NCBI GenBank assembly: GCA_002715725.1
Contig: PAZU01000023.1
Coordinates: 4,465 to 46,335, forward strand
Direction: 5' to 3'
Length of the DNA: 41,871 nucleotides
Source: Methanobacteriota archaeon
GTDB lineage: Archaea; Thermoplasmatota; Poseidoniia; Poseidoniales; Poseidoniaceae
The notes below the pieces were generated by a model. It was not told the DNA's origin. It made no database searches and was given only the letters and a program-made list of their open reading frames with translations. This document shows positions 1 to 7,809 of this stretch, in pieces. How positions within the stretch are numbered: position 1 is the stretch's first letter; each line of letters begins with the position of its first letter. Position numbers and translations under genes: made by a program.

Positions 1-1211
1 AAGAAGATTTCATCGAAACGCCCCTTACGCAACATTTCAGGTGGAAGTTGATCGATATTGTTTGAAGTTGCCAACACGAATACTGGTTCTTCCTTTTCCT
101 GCATCCATGTAAGGAAAGTCCCCATTACACGAGCAGTTACTCCAGAGTCAAGAGAACCGGAGCCTTGAGATCCTGCCATTCCCTTCTCAATTTCATCAAT
201 CCATAGGATACATGGAGAAATCGCTTGAGCGACTTGCAATGCCTTACGCATATTAGCCTCGGATTCACCAACGATTCCGCCGAATACACGACCAAGGTCG
301 AAACGCAGTAATGGGAATCGCCACAATCCTGCTACAGCCTTCGCTGTCAAGCTCTTTCCACAGCCTGGAACACCTAGCAATAGAGCACCACGTGGAGGCT
401 CTAGTCCGAATGCCTTAGCCTGTGAAGTAAATGCACGACCACGGTTCTTGAGCCAATGCTTCAACTCATCCAAGCCTCCAACATCATCCCATTCTGTACG
501 TGGATGGAAATATTCCAATACACCACTTTGACGAATAATTCGCTCCTTCTCTTCGATTACGAAATCGATTTCTGCAGAGGTTAGTCGTCCCTTGGTTGCA
601 ACAGCCTTACTGAATGCAAGACGTGCTTCCATAATTGTCAATCCAAGTGCAGCATCAAGAAGCGCTTCGCTCTTCTCAACCTGGTGGGGCAGTAGTCCTG
701 CTTCTTCCACAACATCATCGAAAATGATGCCAAGAGTATGGCGTCGAGGAAGGTCCAATTCGATGATTGGCATTTCCTTGTCAAGTTCAAGAATTGTAGT
801 CGGAGTGACTGTTCCCAAAATCATGCACTTGTTTTCGGACTTTGTCATCCGAGCTAGTTCGCGCAACCACCAGATGATGAAACCGCGCTCTGTGTTGCTC
901 TGATCAAGGAGCATGTGACCATCTTCAAGCAATAGAATTGCCTTCTCTTCAAGATCTCGGAACCACTCAAGGAGTTCGACTGGCATCATTTCGTCGACTA
1001 CATCAAATCGGGATTCGCTAAGATTCCAAACCTGGAGGCGTCGAGCCCCTGACCACTTGTATAGAGTTCGCCCCATACGCATAGCTGCGGTGATTAAAGC
1101 TCCATCAACACGTTCCCACTCATATGAAACAAGTTGGAACATAGAACTGCCAGAATCAAGCAATGGACGAAGGCGGTCGCGGTCAAAATCAATCTGGCTA
1201 GGAGTGCTCAA
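1..1211 (-). CDS. Ycf46-like AAA+ ATPase (3' end cut by window edge)
   Basis: Translating the minus strand from 1211 gives 403 codons open to the window edge. The C-terminal half is an AAA+ ATPase core: Walker A GVPGCGKS near residue 288, Walker B ILWIDEIEKG, then LATSNN (sensor 1) and a RKGRFDEIF segment typical of AAA proteins. The N-terminal ~240 residues start MSTPSQIDFDRDRLRPLL and contain a degenerate ATPase-like domain (AILLLEDGH, ILGTVTP), the arrangement of the Ycf46/chloroplast ORF46 family, whose cellular role is poorly defined. The start is probably TTG at 1211: a GGGGGTG ribosome site sits just upstream, an in-frame TAA lies 16 codons further up, and there is no ATG between. The lid and C terminus are missing only because the window ends. 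Family call fairly sure; function unknown. Confidence 0.85.
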   Translation of the reverse strand, partial: MSTPSQIDFDRDRLRPLLDSGSSMFQLVSYEWERVDGALITAAMRMGRTLYKWSGARRLQVWNLSESRFDVVDEMMPVELLEWFRDLEEKAILLLEDGHMLLDQSNTERGFIIWWLRELARMTKSENKCMILGTVTPTTILELDKEMPIIELDLPRRHTLGIIFDDVVEEAGLLPHQVEKSEALLDAALGLTIMEARLAFSKAVATKGRLTSAEIDFVIEEKERIIRQSGVLEYFHPRTEWDDVGGLDELKHWLKNRGRAFTSQAKAFGLEPPRGALLLGVPGCGKSLTAKAVAGLWRFPLLRFDLGRVFGGIVGESEANMRKALQVAQAISPCILWIDEIEKGMAGSQGSGSLDSGVTARVMGTFLTWMQEKEEPVFVLATSNNIDQLPPEMLRKGRFDEIF

Positions 1212-1302
1212 AATGACACCCCCAGGAACTGTTGTTCTGAAGCGTTGCTTTCGCCTTGGTTATCGGCGCCAATGAGAAGGGTTTGCGTCCACATCTGGAT
1301 CG

Positions 1303-1391
1303 CATTGGGCGACTCCGCCCGTAGTGTACCTGTGGTACCAGTCCTATTTTAATGTTCAGAATGGGCCAAAAATACCGCCCCTAAAGGGGCG
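1303..1391 (-). promoter_or_regulatory. Promoter and structured leader of the Ycf46-like gene
   Basis: On the minus strand an A/T box (ATTAAAATAG, 1353-1344) would place transcription start near 1322, giving an unusually long leader of about 110 nt before TTG 1211. The RNA would begin almost directly with a hairpin, GGGCG-loop-CGCCC (1307-1320). A second dyad, GTACC-TGT-GGTAC (1326-1338), lies between TATA box and start and could be an operator. A third perfect dyad, CGCCCC-TAAA-GGGGCG (1376-1391), sits upstream between the divergent genes. The leader also contains an ATG (1305) opening a 35-codon frame that overlaps the main start. All roles are inferred. Confidence 0.3.
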
Positions 1392-1445
1392 AAATTTCTT
1401 CAATGAAAAATCAAACCAGAAAATCTGTCAAAGCATAAACGGGAA

Positions 1446-1453
1446 TTAATATA
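1446..1453 (+). promoter_or_regulatory. TATA-like box for the DUF523-DUF1722 gene
   Basis: TTAATATA is centred about 25 nt before ATG 1475, the spacing expected if transcription begins at or next to the start codon. No Shine-Dalgarno sequence precedes that ATG, so a leaderless mRNA is likely. Confidence 0.5.
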
Positions 1454-1474
1454 CTGAACTACGATGCTAGAGTT

Positions 1475-2431
1475 ATGAGAAGTAAGCCTAAACTCGCTGT
1501 ATCTTCTTGTCTCCTTGGAAAAAAAGTTCGCTATAATGGCGACGCCGCTGAGTTTAGGCCTCTCAACCGTATTTGGAGTGAACATCTGGAATTGATCGGA
1601 GTCTGCCCTGAAGTTGGCATTGGCATGGGGGTGCCGCGCCCAACTGTCAGGTTGGTCAAAGGTGAAGAAAGAATATCACTCATTGATCCAAAAAACGGCC
1701 ATGATTACACGGACAAAATGCTAGAGTATGCGGAAATCCAATCGGATTTCTTAGTTGCGTCCGGAATCAGCGGCTTCGTTTTCAAGAAGGATTCTCCAAG
1801 TTGCGGTCTTGAGAGAGTTAAGGTATATCGTGGTGATAACCCGCAGGCAGTTCGTGATGGTGCTGGCTTGTTTTCAAAGGTCTTCACCACGTTATACCCC
1901 CACATTCCAGTAATTGAAGAAGGCAGGTTAACCGACGCACTGCAGGCTGAACACTTCCTAGCACGAGTTCATTTCTTCGACGAGTGGCAAACCATTGGTA
2001 AAGAAGGTTGGACTGCTGCAAAAGTAATGCAATTCCATGCAGAACACAAGTTGTTCTTGCTAAGCAGAGCACCAGACTCCAAGAGAATTCTAGGAAGAAT
2101 CATCGCTGAAGGTTTCGACAATGATGAGCACCCAGAAAATGTGGCTCTGAAATATATGACTGAAGCTCAAAAGCACCTATCCACACTAACCAAGCGTGGA
2201 AGAATCGCTCACGCAATGGAAAGAGTTGTTGGAAGACTTCCACAAATTTCCAAACCTGAAAAGCGAGAGTTACTAGATGTAATCCACAGTTTCAGGAGAG
2301 GACTACTACCGAGGTCTGCTGCAATGATTTTGCTGAGCCACCACATCAACCAGCACGATGCTGACAATCCGATTCACAAGAACTTCGTTTCTCCAATCCC
2401 AATGGAAATCGGACTGATGGCTAGAGTTTGA
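1475..2431 (+). CDS. DUF523-DUF1722 fusion (TudS-like domain plus YbgA domain)
   Basis: This 318-residue protein joins two families. Residues 1-150 are DUF523: SSCLLG with Cys12, VRYNG, GVCPEVGIGMG with Cys44 and SPSCGL with Cys110. In bacterial TudS, a short DUF523 protein, three cysteines hold a [4Fe-4S] cluster used to remove sulfur from 2-thiouracil; the same three positions are present here. Residues 190-318 are DUF1722 (YbgA), ending QHDADNPIHKNFVSPIP. The fused form is common in bacteria and some archaea and its exact substrate is not established, so thio-base desulfuration is inference. The ATG at 1475 is chosen because a TATA-like box lies about 25 nt upstream. Transcribed divergently from the AAA ATPase gene. 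Confidence 0.85.
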   Translation: MRSKPKLAVSSCLLGKKVRYNGDAAEFRPLNRIWSEHLELIGVCPEVGIGMGVPRPTVRLVKGEERISLIDPKNGHDYTDKMLEYAEIQSDFLVASGISGFVFKKDSPSCGLERVKVYRGDNPQAVRDGAGLFSKVFTTLYPHIPVIEEGRLTDALQAEHFLARVHFFDEWQTIGKEGWTAAKVMQFHAEHKLFLLSRAPDSKRILGRIIAEGFDNDEHPENVALKYMTEAQKHLSTLTKRGRIAHAMERVVGRLPQISKPEKRELLDVIHSFRRGLLPRSAAMILLSHHINQHDADNPIHKNFVSPIPMEIGLMARV

Positions 2432-2515
2432 TCCAAGTCTGGGAGTTTATCCAGCCTCAAAAACCGGGCTTAATGTTATTAAGTCGAGTATCTCGTTATT
2501 CACCGTGTTGATGTG

Positions 2516-2845
2516 ATGGCTAAGAGTCTTGAAAAATTAGATATCAAAAATGGATGGAATGGGTTCGCTCTAACTTTGACAATATATATCCCGTTATCGA
2601 TTATTTCTTTCTTAAACGAATCTGTTAACGGGTGTTTCATGAGAGATTGTGAATATCCATCGTACTATCTTTTACCAAGGGTTTTGGCTGTACTATCTGC
2701 CTTGATTCTCCTCATCGTAGCAGGGGAAAGTCGTGGAAAACCCGAAACTCATGAAAGAGGCTACGCTTGGGGAATTCTTTCCGGGACCATCATTGGTTTT
2801 GCGATGTTCGTGTTCTTCAGTGCGATTGGGTGGTTACGAGAGTAG
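2516..2845 (+). CDS. Small three-helix membrane protein, unknown function
   Basis: The product is about 109 residues with three hydrophobic stretches: FALTLTIYIPLSIISFL near 18-34, YLLPRVLAVLSALILLIVAG near 51-70 and a third near 84-106. Two cysteines flank the loop between helices 1 and 2 (GCFMRDCEYP), which could form a disulfide outside the cell. I do not recognise the family. ATG 2516 is preferred over GTG three bases earlier. It follows the DUF523-DUF1722 gene by 84 nt on the same strand, and converges on the Rieske gene with about 48 nt between stops. Confidence 0.6.
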   Translation: MAKSLEKLDIKNGWNGFALTLTIYIPLSIISFLNESVNGCFMRDCEYPSYYLLPRVLAVLSALILLIVAGESRGKPETHERGYAWGILSGTIIGFAMFVFFSAIGWLRE

Positions 2846-2893
2846 AAGTGAACAATTTTACATGCTAGGAATGTGATCCAAGTATGGTAGTGA

Positions 2894-3265
2894 TTAGTCG
2901 ATTTTGATTTCGACATTGCCGTCTATGACTCTAGTTTCGTAAATCTTGAGATCCTTTTGCTTGCTCATTTTGCCCACGAGTTTACCATATGGTGGGAAAA
3001 GAGGGAATGGAGACCACTCGACCAATTCTCCAGTATCGATTTTGTGAGTAGTTTGATGCAATGGGCATCGGATACAATCGTTCTCAACCTTGGCCCCATA
3101 AGCTAGAGGCCATCGCATATGCCTGCAGAGAGCCTCGGTAGCAAAGTATCTGTCATCTACTTGCCCGATTAGAACCATTTTCTTGGCGACGGTTCGCATT
3201 TTCTTCTTTCCTGGCTTGAGTTTTGATAACTTAATTGCAACATGCCAAGCCATAGTATCACTCAC
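2894..3265 (-). CDS. Rieske [2Fe-2S] ferredoxin-like protein
   Basis: A 123-residue soluble protein with the Rieske motif: Cys47-Arg-His49, then Cys67-Pro-Leu-His70, separated by 17 residues as in non-haem Rieske ferredoxins. The two Cys and two His would bind a [2Fe-2S] cluster used for single-electron transfer. There is no membrane anchor, so it is not a cytochrome bc subunit. It lacks a mononuclear iron domain, so it would be an electron carrier rather than an oxygenase. Its ATG overlaps the stop of the SDR gene by 4 nt (ATGA), so the two are translated together and probably act together. The partner enzyme is unknown. Confidence 0.85.
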   Translation of the reverse strand: MSDTMAWHVAIKLSKLKPGKKKMRTVAKKMVLIGQVDDRYFATEALCRHMRWPLAYGAKVENDCIRCPLHQTTHKIDTGELVEWSPFPLFPPYGKLVGKMSKQKDLKIYETRVIDGNVEIKID

Positions 3266-3990
3266 GCTAAAATTTGGGACATTCCACCATCTAAATGTAG
3301 AATTTGACCAGTGAAGTTGTCGGGGGCACCGGTTAGTAACCAGTAGATACTGCTGGCAACTTCATCTGCCTCATTGATTCGTTTCAATGGAATCATCTGG
3401 GCAGAAGCCTCTCTCATTGCATCAGAACGCAGGATAGTTGCTGCCAACCTAGTATCGGTTAGACCAGGCGCCACCGCATTAACTCGTATTCCTCTCTTTG
3501 CATAAGTTGCTGCTGCAGACCTAACCATCGACTCTACTCCACCTTTTGCGGCAGCTATTGCTTCATGATTGACTAAACCAAGGCTACCTGCAACACTGGA
3601 GGTGAAAACCATTCTACCACCGCCCATTTTGAGCATGGCCTTTCCACAAGTAGATAACGTCAAGAAAGCACTGCTAAGGTTGGTTGTGATAACCTCATTG
3701 AATGCTTCTAAACTCAAAGCATGAGGCGGTCTGATGGTGATTGAACCTACCAAATGTGCAACACCAGAAATTTGGCCGCCTCCTAACTCAGAAGCCTTGG
3801 TTATCGCTTCAGAAATCGACTCTTGGTCCAAGGCGTCACCTTGGACGATTGTAACACCTAAGGCTTCGAGATCTTCAACTCGTGATGTATCACGAACTAG
3901 GCAGGTTACAGATGCTTGATTTTCTAGTAATTTCTTTGCTGTAACTTTAGCAATATCACTACTACCGCCAATGATTAGGTAGGACTTCAT
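3262..3990 (-). CDS. Short-chain dehydrogenase/reductase family protein lacking the catalytic Tyr
   Basis: A 242-residue SDR fold: N-terminal nucleotide-binding motif GGSSDIA (8-14), Asn104 in TNLSSAF, Ser131/Ser132 after VFT, and VNAVAPGLTDT after Lys149. The usual YxxxK motif reads IAAAK (145-149), so the catalytic tyrosine is an isoleucine while the lysine is kept. A subgroup of SDR proteins carries HEAIAAAK at this place. Either another residue supplies the proton or the protein is not a classical dehydrogenase. A TATA-like box 25 nt upstream suggests leaderless transcription. The 4-nt overlap with the downstream Rieske gene suggests a joint redox role. Confidence 0.85.
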   Translation of the reverse strand: MKSYLIIGGSSDIAKVTAKKLLENQASVTCLVRDTSRVEDLEALGVTIVQGDALDQESISEAITKASELGGGQISGVAHLVGSITIRPPHALSLEAFNEVITTNLSSAFLTLSTCGKAMLKMGGGRMVFTSSVAGSLGLVNHEAIAAAKGGVESMVRSAAATYAKRGIRVNAVAPGLTDTRLAATILRSDAMREASAQMIPLKRINEADEVASSIYWLLTGAPDNFTGQILHLDGGMSQILA

Positions 3991-4010
3991 GTGATTACGT
4001 TTTCTTGTTT

Positions 4011-4019
4011 GTATTTATA
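4011..4019 (-). promoter_or_regulatory. TATA-like box for the SDR-Rieske operon
   Basis: The minus strand reads TATAAATAC here, centred 25 nt before the ATG at 3990. No ribosome site is seen, so a leaderless mRNA starting at the ATG is likely. Confidence 0.6.
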
Positions 4020-4050
4020 CTACTGTTCGAATTCAATTCCTGAGAATTAA

Positions 4051-4392
4051 TCATTCAGGCAAATTGTATCGAGAATATTGTGGCTTTCCGCGTGGAAACA
4101 AACGTGTCTTCATTCGTTTAGTGTATGGCCAGTAGGTTGTCATAAGAATAATTTCGCGATTGTTTTCGTCAATCAATATTCCGCAGTATACCTCTAGTTG
4201 GTTTACAATACAGAAGAATTTGGTTAAGCCTTCTCCCTCATCATCAATCGAATACCAAATCCCTTTTTCTCTCAACAGATTTTCTAATTCTGGAACTTTA
4301 CTTCTTGTTTCAGAGATTGTTGGGGTGCGAACTAAATAATCAACGCGCTCAGTTTTCCTTTCAATCACATGTCTTGTAAATATTATATCCAA
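4051..4392 (-). CDS. Small protein of unknown family, second gene of a coupled pair
   Basis: A 113-residue basic protein. The start is TTG at 4392, supported by AGGTGAT just upstream, which overlaps the stop codon of the preceding gene, so translation is coupled. The N terminus (IIFTRHVIERKTER) resembles the His-xxx-Arg-xxx-Arg start of small RelE/BrnT/DUF4258-like proteins, and the rest alternates strands (FFCIVNQLEVYCGILI, REIILMTTYW), compatible with such a compact fold. This resemblance is weak and made by eye only. No signal peptide or membrane segment. The region is AT-richer than its neighbours, which may mean recent acquisition. Function unknown. Confidence 0.6.
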   Translation of the reverse strand: MDIIFTRHVIERKTERVDYLVRTPTISETRSKVPELENLLREKGIWYSIDDEGEGLTKFFCIVNQLEVYCGILIDENNREIILMTTYWPYTKRMKTRLFPRGKPQYSRYNLPE

Positions 4393-4396
4393 AAAA

Positions 4397-5245
4397 TCAC
4401 CTATGATTGAATTCTTCTTTACGTCTCTTTAGTACATCAATTGAGGTTATTTCACGCTTGTAAAAATCAAATCTACTAGGCTGTAATTTTTCATAAATGG
4501 CTCTAGTATCTACAAAGCATTCGAGAATTATGTCTATCAATGAAGAATTCTTCATTTGAGAGTGTGGGATTAGTTTTAATATTCCAAATGATTGTTTAAA
4601 TGGTGGATTCGAATCACAAACAAATTGATACATTTCTTGTGCTGACTTTGGGTGAAATACTTTTCCGATCGCATGATTAAAATATTCATCTTTCGGAGTC
4701 TTGACAAACTCAAAACCTTCTTTGTGGAGGAAGGAATATTCTTCAAAAATTCCTTCTTTATTTTTATTTAATCGAAGTAGAAAGTTATTCCAACGCTTTG
4801 AGTCATCATGTCTCTTGTCATAAATCCCAACCCGTAAACCCAATGAAGTATGATTGATGAAAAATTGAGTGTCCTCTGTCTTTGGTTTGCCTTTGGTATG
4901 CATTGCACACCAATGATGGCCCGTAATTGGGGCCGATTGGCCCTTACCTGCACCTTGTAAGGTTTCGCGGCCGATGATTTTGTTACCAGATAAATCGTCT
5001 TCAAAACCAACATCGACCAAACATAGAATCTTGCACAAATCATGAACTAAATCAATAAATTCCGATTTTAAAACATCGAAATCGCCTGACTCTTTCTTTT
5101 TCCTTAGCCAATCAGGAGCCTCGGGTTTTGACGGTAAATCATTGAAAAATTCGATCGCAGTATCAGAAAACCCTGTAAATTTCAAATTTACTGATACGCT
5201 GGATTTAACCAAGCTGATGAAATCCCTGAGTTCTTGATTCCGCAT
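4397..5245 (-). CDS. Unrecognised protein, first gene of a coupled pair
   Basis: About 282 residues from ATG 5245; a TTG at 5260 in frame is the alternative start. ATG is preferred because an A/T box (TTTAATTG, 5274-5267) lies about 25 nt upstream. I do not recognise the family. Visible features: a Lys-rich N-terminal helical part, a central segment with GHHWCAMHTKGK (possible metal or nucleic-acid contact), then FFINHTSLGLRVGIYDK and RWNNFLLRL, which recall beta-strand/helix alternation, and a basic C terminus ending KRRKEEFNHR. No membrane segments. It ends 4 nt before the next gene with the ribosome site of that gene overlapping its stop. A two-gene accessory module (toxin-antitoxin or defence) is possible but unproven. 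Confidence 0.6.
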   Translation of the reverse strand: MRNQELRDFISLVKSSVSVNLKFTGFSDTAIEFFNDLPSKPEAPDWLRKKKESGDFDVLKSEFIDLVHDLCKILCLVDVGFEDDLSGNKIIGRETLQGAGKGQSAPITGHHWCAMHTKGKPKTEDTQFFINHTSLGLRVGIYDKRHDDSKRWNNFLLRLNKNKEGIFEEYSFLHKEGFEFVKTPKDEYFNHAIGKVFHPKSAQEMYQFVCDSNPPFKQSFGILKLIPHSQMKNSSLIDIILECFVDTRAIYEKLQPSRFDFYKREITSIDVLKRRKEEFNHR

Positions 5246-5305
5246 GATAATGTGTTTCAATTGCTACAATTAAACCTGTTGGATTGGAACATTTATTGAT
5301 AAGTA

Positions 5306-5575
5306 ATGAGTTTTGATTTATTACAAATTGAGAAGTGGTTTTCTGTGAATATCGGGTTGTTTGATAGAGTTCTGAGGTTATTCGCTGGCCTCGGAGTAGT
5401 CCTTTTTGACTACATAGCAAATTCAACTTGGGAATTTATCTTCTTGGTTTTCGGAGTATGGAGTGTCACAACTTCAGTTTTCGGCTGGTGCCCGTTCTAC
5501 AAGGTATTCGGAGTCAATACCTGCCCTGCTTCTTTCAAACTTAAACAAGAAGAAAAACTGGTTGCAGAGTCATAA
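5306..5575 (+). CDS. DUF2892 (YgaP-type) inner membrane protein
   Basis: An 89-residue protein with the DUF2892 signature: NIGLFDRVLRLFAG at 15-28, two hydrophobic helices (about 24-40 and 43-60) and a closing GWCPFYKVFGVNTCP containing two conserved cysteines. These small membrane domains are often fused or linked to rhodanese-type sulfur transfer proteins, but no rhodanese is seen here. It is divergent from the pair at 4397-5245 with a shared 60-nt promoter region, and its last 6 nt overlap the tail of the opposing PIN-TPR gene. Confidence 0.8.
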   Translation: MSFDLLQIEKWFSVNIGLFDRVLRLFAGLGVVLFDYIANSTWEFIFLVFGVWSVTTSVFGWCPFYKVFGVNTCPASFKLKQEEKLVAES

Positions 5576-7471
5576 TTTTTCTTCAATTATCTCATCGGTT
5601 TTGGCGATGAATGAAATCGCTTCAGGATTCTCAACTGCTACAATTCCTCGAATGTTGTGAATATCTCTCAGAATATCGGTCGGCGGCGCGACCTTGATTC
5701 TAGATTCATGAATTTCAATCGTGCTTCCCGGCGCTGCTTCAATACCTCCTTCAGGCAACCAAAGTCCTATTGCACCAATTTCTGGATGGTGGGAAACTAA
5801 CAGCACTCTTCCACTTTCATCCTCATCAATTCTAACAATCGTCAATTGTGAATCCTTTGGAATCAGTTTTGAAGCAGATTGCCACTCATTCCATGTCTGG
5901 TCTAGAGGTTTGGAAAGTTGTTCAGCCTTCTTGTCGATTTGTGAAATTTGAGTTTTGAATTCTTTTGATGCATCATCTGACAATGCGTTTAATCGATCTA
6001 TAAGAGCCCTCAATCCCTTATACTGAATTTGTTCTTTCTCGCTCATTGCTGTATTTGCTAGCAATAGCATTTCTGCTAACATCTCTAACTTATCATTACG
6101 GCCTTCTTCAATCGCACATTCCATCGCTTCATCAAGTAACTCGATTGCTAATCCAGGGCAATCGATAGCAAGTAATGAATTCCCAGTACTCGTTAGAATA
6201 TCCGTTGCTTCTGATTTGTCATCTGAAACAATAGAACGAGCAGAGTTAATGTGGGCTTTTGCTAACTCTTCATCACCATCAATATGCCTAGAGATACCTG
6301 CCAAGACAAGATGGCCTAATCGGTTGGCTCCGATAGTCTGCGATTGTCTATCTGCTGTCTCAAACAACATCGCAGCACGATTCCAATTCTTCGCACCCAA
6401 GGCTAGTAATCCTAACTGATGCATCGCTCGCATCTCTGCACCAATATCATCGATCAATGTGGCGATTGATAACGCTCTAGAAAGATGTAATCTAGATAAC
6501 TTGAGATTGCCTGACATTTTTGCTAAAATCCCCAACGCAGATTCCATTCGATACAAATTTCCTGACATGGCTCTGTGAGCTAACTCTGCTAATTCCTCAT
6601 CTAAAGGTGCAAGGCCAATTCCTGTGGTCTCTAAAACCTCGCTCATCAATTCAATGGTTGAATCATATGCAGTTTTGATATCATCAGAACTTCCATCTGA
6701 AGAAAGGTTAGACAAATGCTCATCTAACTTAGAAACCGGAGCGCAAATTTCTGGTAAAGAGCCCAGTTTGTTTAGAGTTGATTTCTTCACTCGCTCACCT
6801 CGGATTGAACGAATTAGCCCTGCGATCAACTTACTTTCATCTGGCTCCAATGTATCCTCAACATCTTCTGTAAGTGCGATTCTTGATGAAAGTAAGGAGT
6901 CTACCATCCAAGTTAATTTTGCTTGAATATCATATTGACCCGCTCTACTAATTGCGTATCTCATTTCGGCTGCTCTAACCCTTCGCGATAAACTCCGCAT
7001 CCTAGTTCTTTGACCTGCATCTCCAGAGTCTGCAAGCCTTTGCAGGAATGTAGAAGGAGGGCAGGTCTCGAAATTTAAATTCACTTTTTCTCCTGTTGTA
7101 GTCATTTTGAAATCGTCTGAAACAAGGGTTACTTTGTGGCCCTCATGTGCAAGTTTAGAGCCTAAAATCATCAGTGATAAGTCGACATCTTGGGGAGATG
7201 CTTTCTCTCCAATCTGTTGTGCTAATGCTTTGACTTCAGCCTCATCGATTGTAACTGTGATTACCAAATCTCGAATTTCTTCCAATAGATTAGGCTGACC
7301 AGGCCACCTTTGGAATCGAACGGTTTTGATTTCTCCGTGAACTCCGGGAGTAACATACAAAGTGGAATCATCAGATTCTAGAATTTTTTTTAGATCGGTT
7401 AGAAAGCCACTAGGCGCCATTGAGCCAACGTGGATGAAGCAATTAGAATCCACAACCCACACGCTGGCCAT
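5570..7471 (-). CDS. PIN-domain protein with long helical (TPR-like) C-terminal region
   Basis: A 633-residue protein. Residues 1-135 look like a PIN nuclease: WVVDSNCFIH with Asp8, TPGVHGEI with Glu47, SPQDVDLSL with Asp95/Asp97 and TLVSDDF with Asp119/Asp120, which supply the usual acidic set for divalent metals. The long middle part (about 160-510) is helical with Ala/Leu-rich repeats such as ALGILAKMSGNLKLSRLHLSRAL and EMRAMHQLGLLALGAKNWNRAA, typical of TPR arrays. The last ~110 residues form a separate strand-rich domain. Most VapC toxins are PIN only, so this looks like an RNase with a protein-binding scaffold. No VapB-like antitoxin sits next to it. Target unknown. Confidence 0.65.
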   Translation of the reverse strand: MASVWVVDSNCFIHVGSMAPSGFLTDLKKILESDDSTLYVTPGVHGEIKTVRFQRWPGQPNLLEEIRDLVITVTIDEAEVKALAQQIGEKASPQDVDLSLMILGSKLAHEGHKVTLVSDDFKMTTTGEKVNLNFETCPPSTFLQRLADSGDAGQRTRMRSLSRRVRAAEMRYAISRAGQYDIQAKLTWMVDSLLSSRIALTEDVEDTLEPDESKLIAGLIRSIRGERVKKSTLNKLGSLPEICAPVSKLDEHLSNLSSDGSSDDIKTAYDSTIELMSEVLETTGIGLAPLDEELAELAHRAMSGNLYRMESALGILAKMSGNLKLSRLHLSRALSIATLIDDIGAEMRAMHQLGLLALGAKNWNRAAMLFETADRQSQTIGANRLGHLVLAGISRHIDGDEELAKAHINSARSIVSDDKSEATDILTSTGNSLLAIDCPGLAIELLDEAMECAIEEGRNDKLEMLAEMLLLANTAMSEKEQIQYKGLRALIDRLNALSDDASKEFKTQISQIDKKAEQLSKPLDQTWNEWQSASKLIPKDSQLTIVRIDEDESGRVLLVSHHPEIGAIGLWLPEGGIEAAPGSTIEIHESRIKVAPPTDILRDIHNIRGIVAVENPEAISFIAKTDEIIEEKL

Positions 7472-7521
7472 GGTTTCCGTTTAGGGAACTATTAGTTTGT
7501 TTTACCGCCTATACTGAATGG

Positions 7522-7809
7522 TTATTCAGCAGGTGGTTTTTCACTCAAGTATTTCCTGTCAAACCATATTGGTCCACCAGGAGGAATCGCTGCCAACATT
7601 CCTTTGATGGCAAGACTAGAATCCATCCTACCTTTGTGCTGCTCCCACCAAACTAGTGCGCAATAAAGAACAAATAAAAATCCATGAATCGGGCCTATGA
7701 CCTTTACAAGAATTTCATTTCCTCCAATATACTTCAGAGGCATCGCTATGAAGAATAGTGATATTGTGGACATTGTTTCAAGAATTCCTGAGATTTTGAA
7801 CAGACTCAT
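7522..7809 (-). CDS. DUF3817 membrane protein
   Basis: About 95 residues from ATG 7809, which overlaps the stop of the ABC ATPase gene in ATGA. A longer in-frame start at 7854 exists but lies inside that gene and is less likely. The sequence fits DUF3817: an opening helix ISGILETMSTISLFFIAMPL, then VIGPIHGFLFVLYCALVWW and a third hydrophobic stretch AIKGMLAAIPPGGPIWF. Three membrane passes are expected. The function of the family is not known. The coupling to the ABC operon suggests it may help that transporter or its membrane setting. Confidence 0.8.
   Translation of the reverse strand: MSLFKISGILETMSTISLFFIAMPLKYIGGNEILVKVIGPIHGFLFVLYCALVWWEQHKGRMDSSLAIKGMLAAIPPGGPIWFDRKYLSEKPPAE

Noticed and set aside
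592-903. Plus-strand open frame of about 100 codons
   Set aside because: Lies fully inside the AAA ATPase gene on the other strand, whose family match is clear; the sequence is Ser/Arg-rich as expected for a shadow frame.
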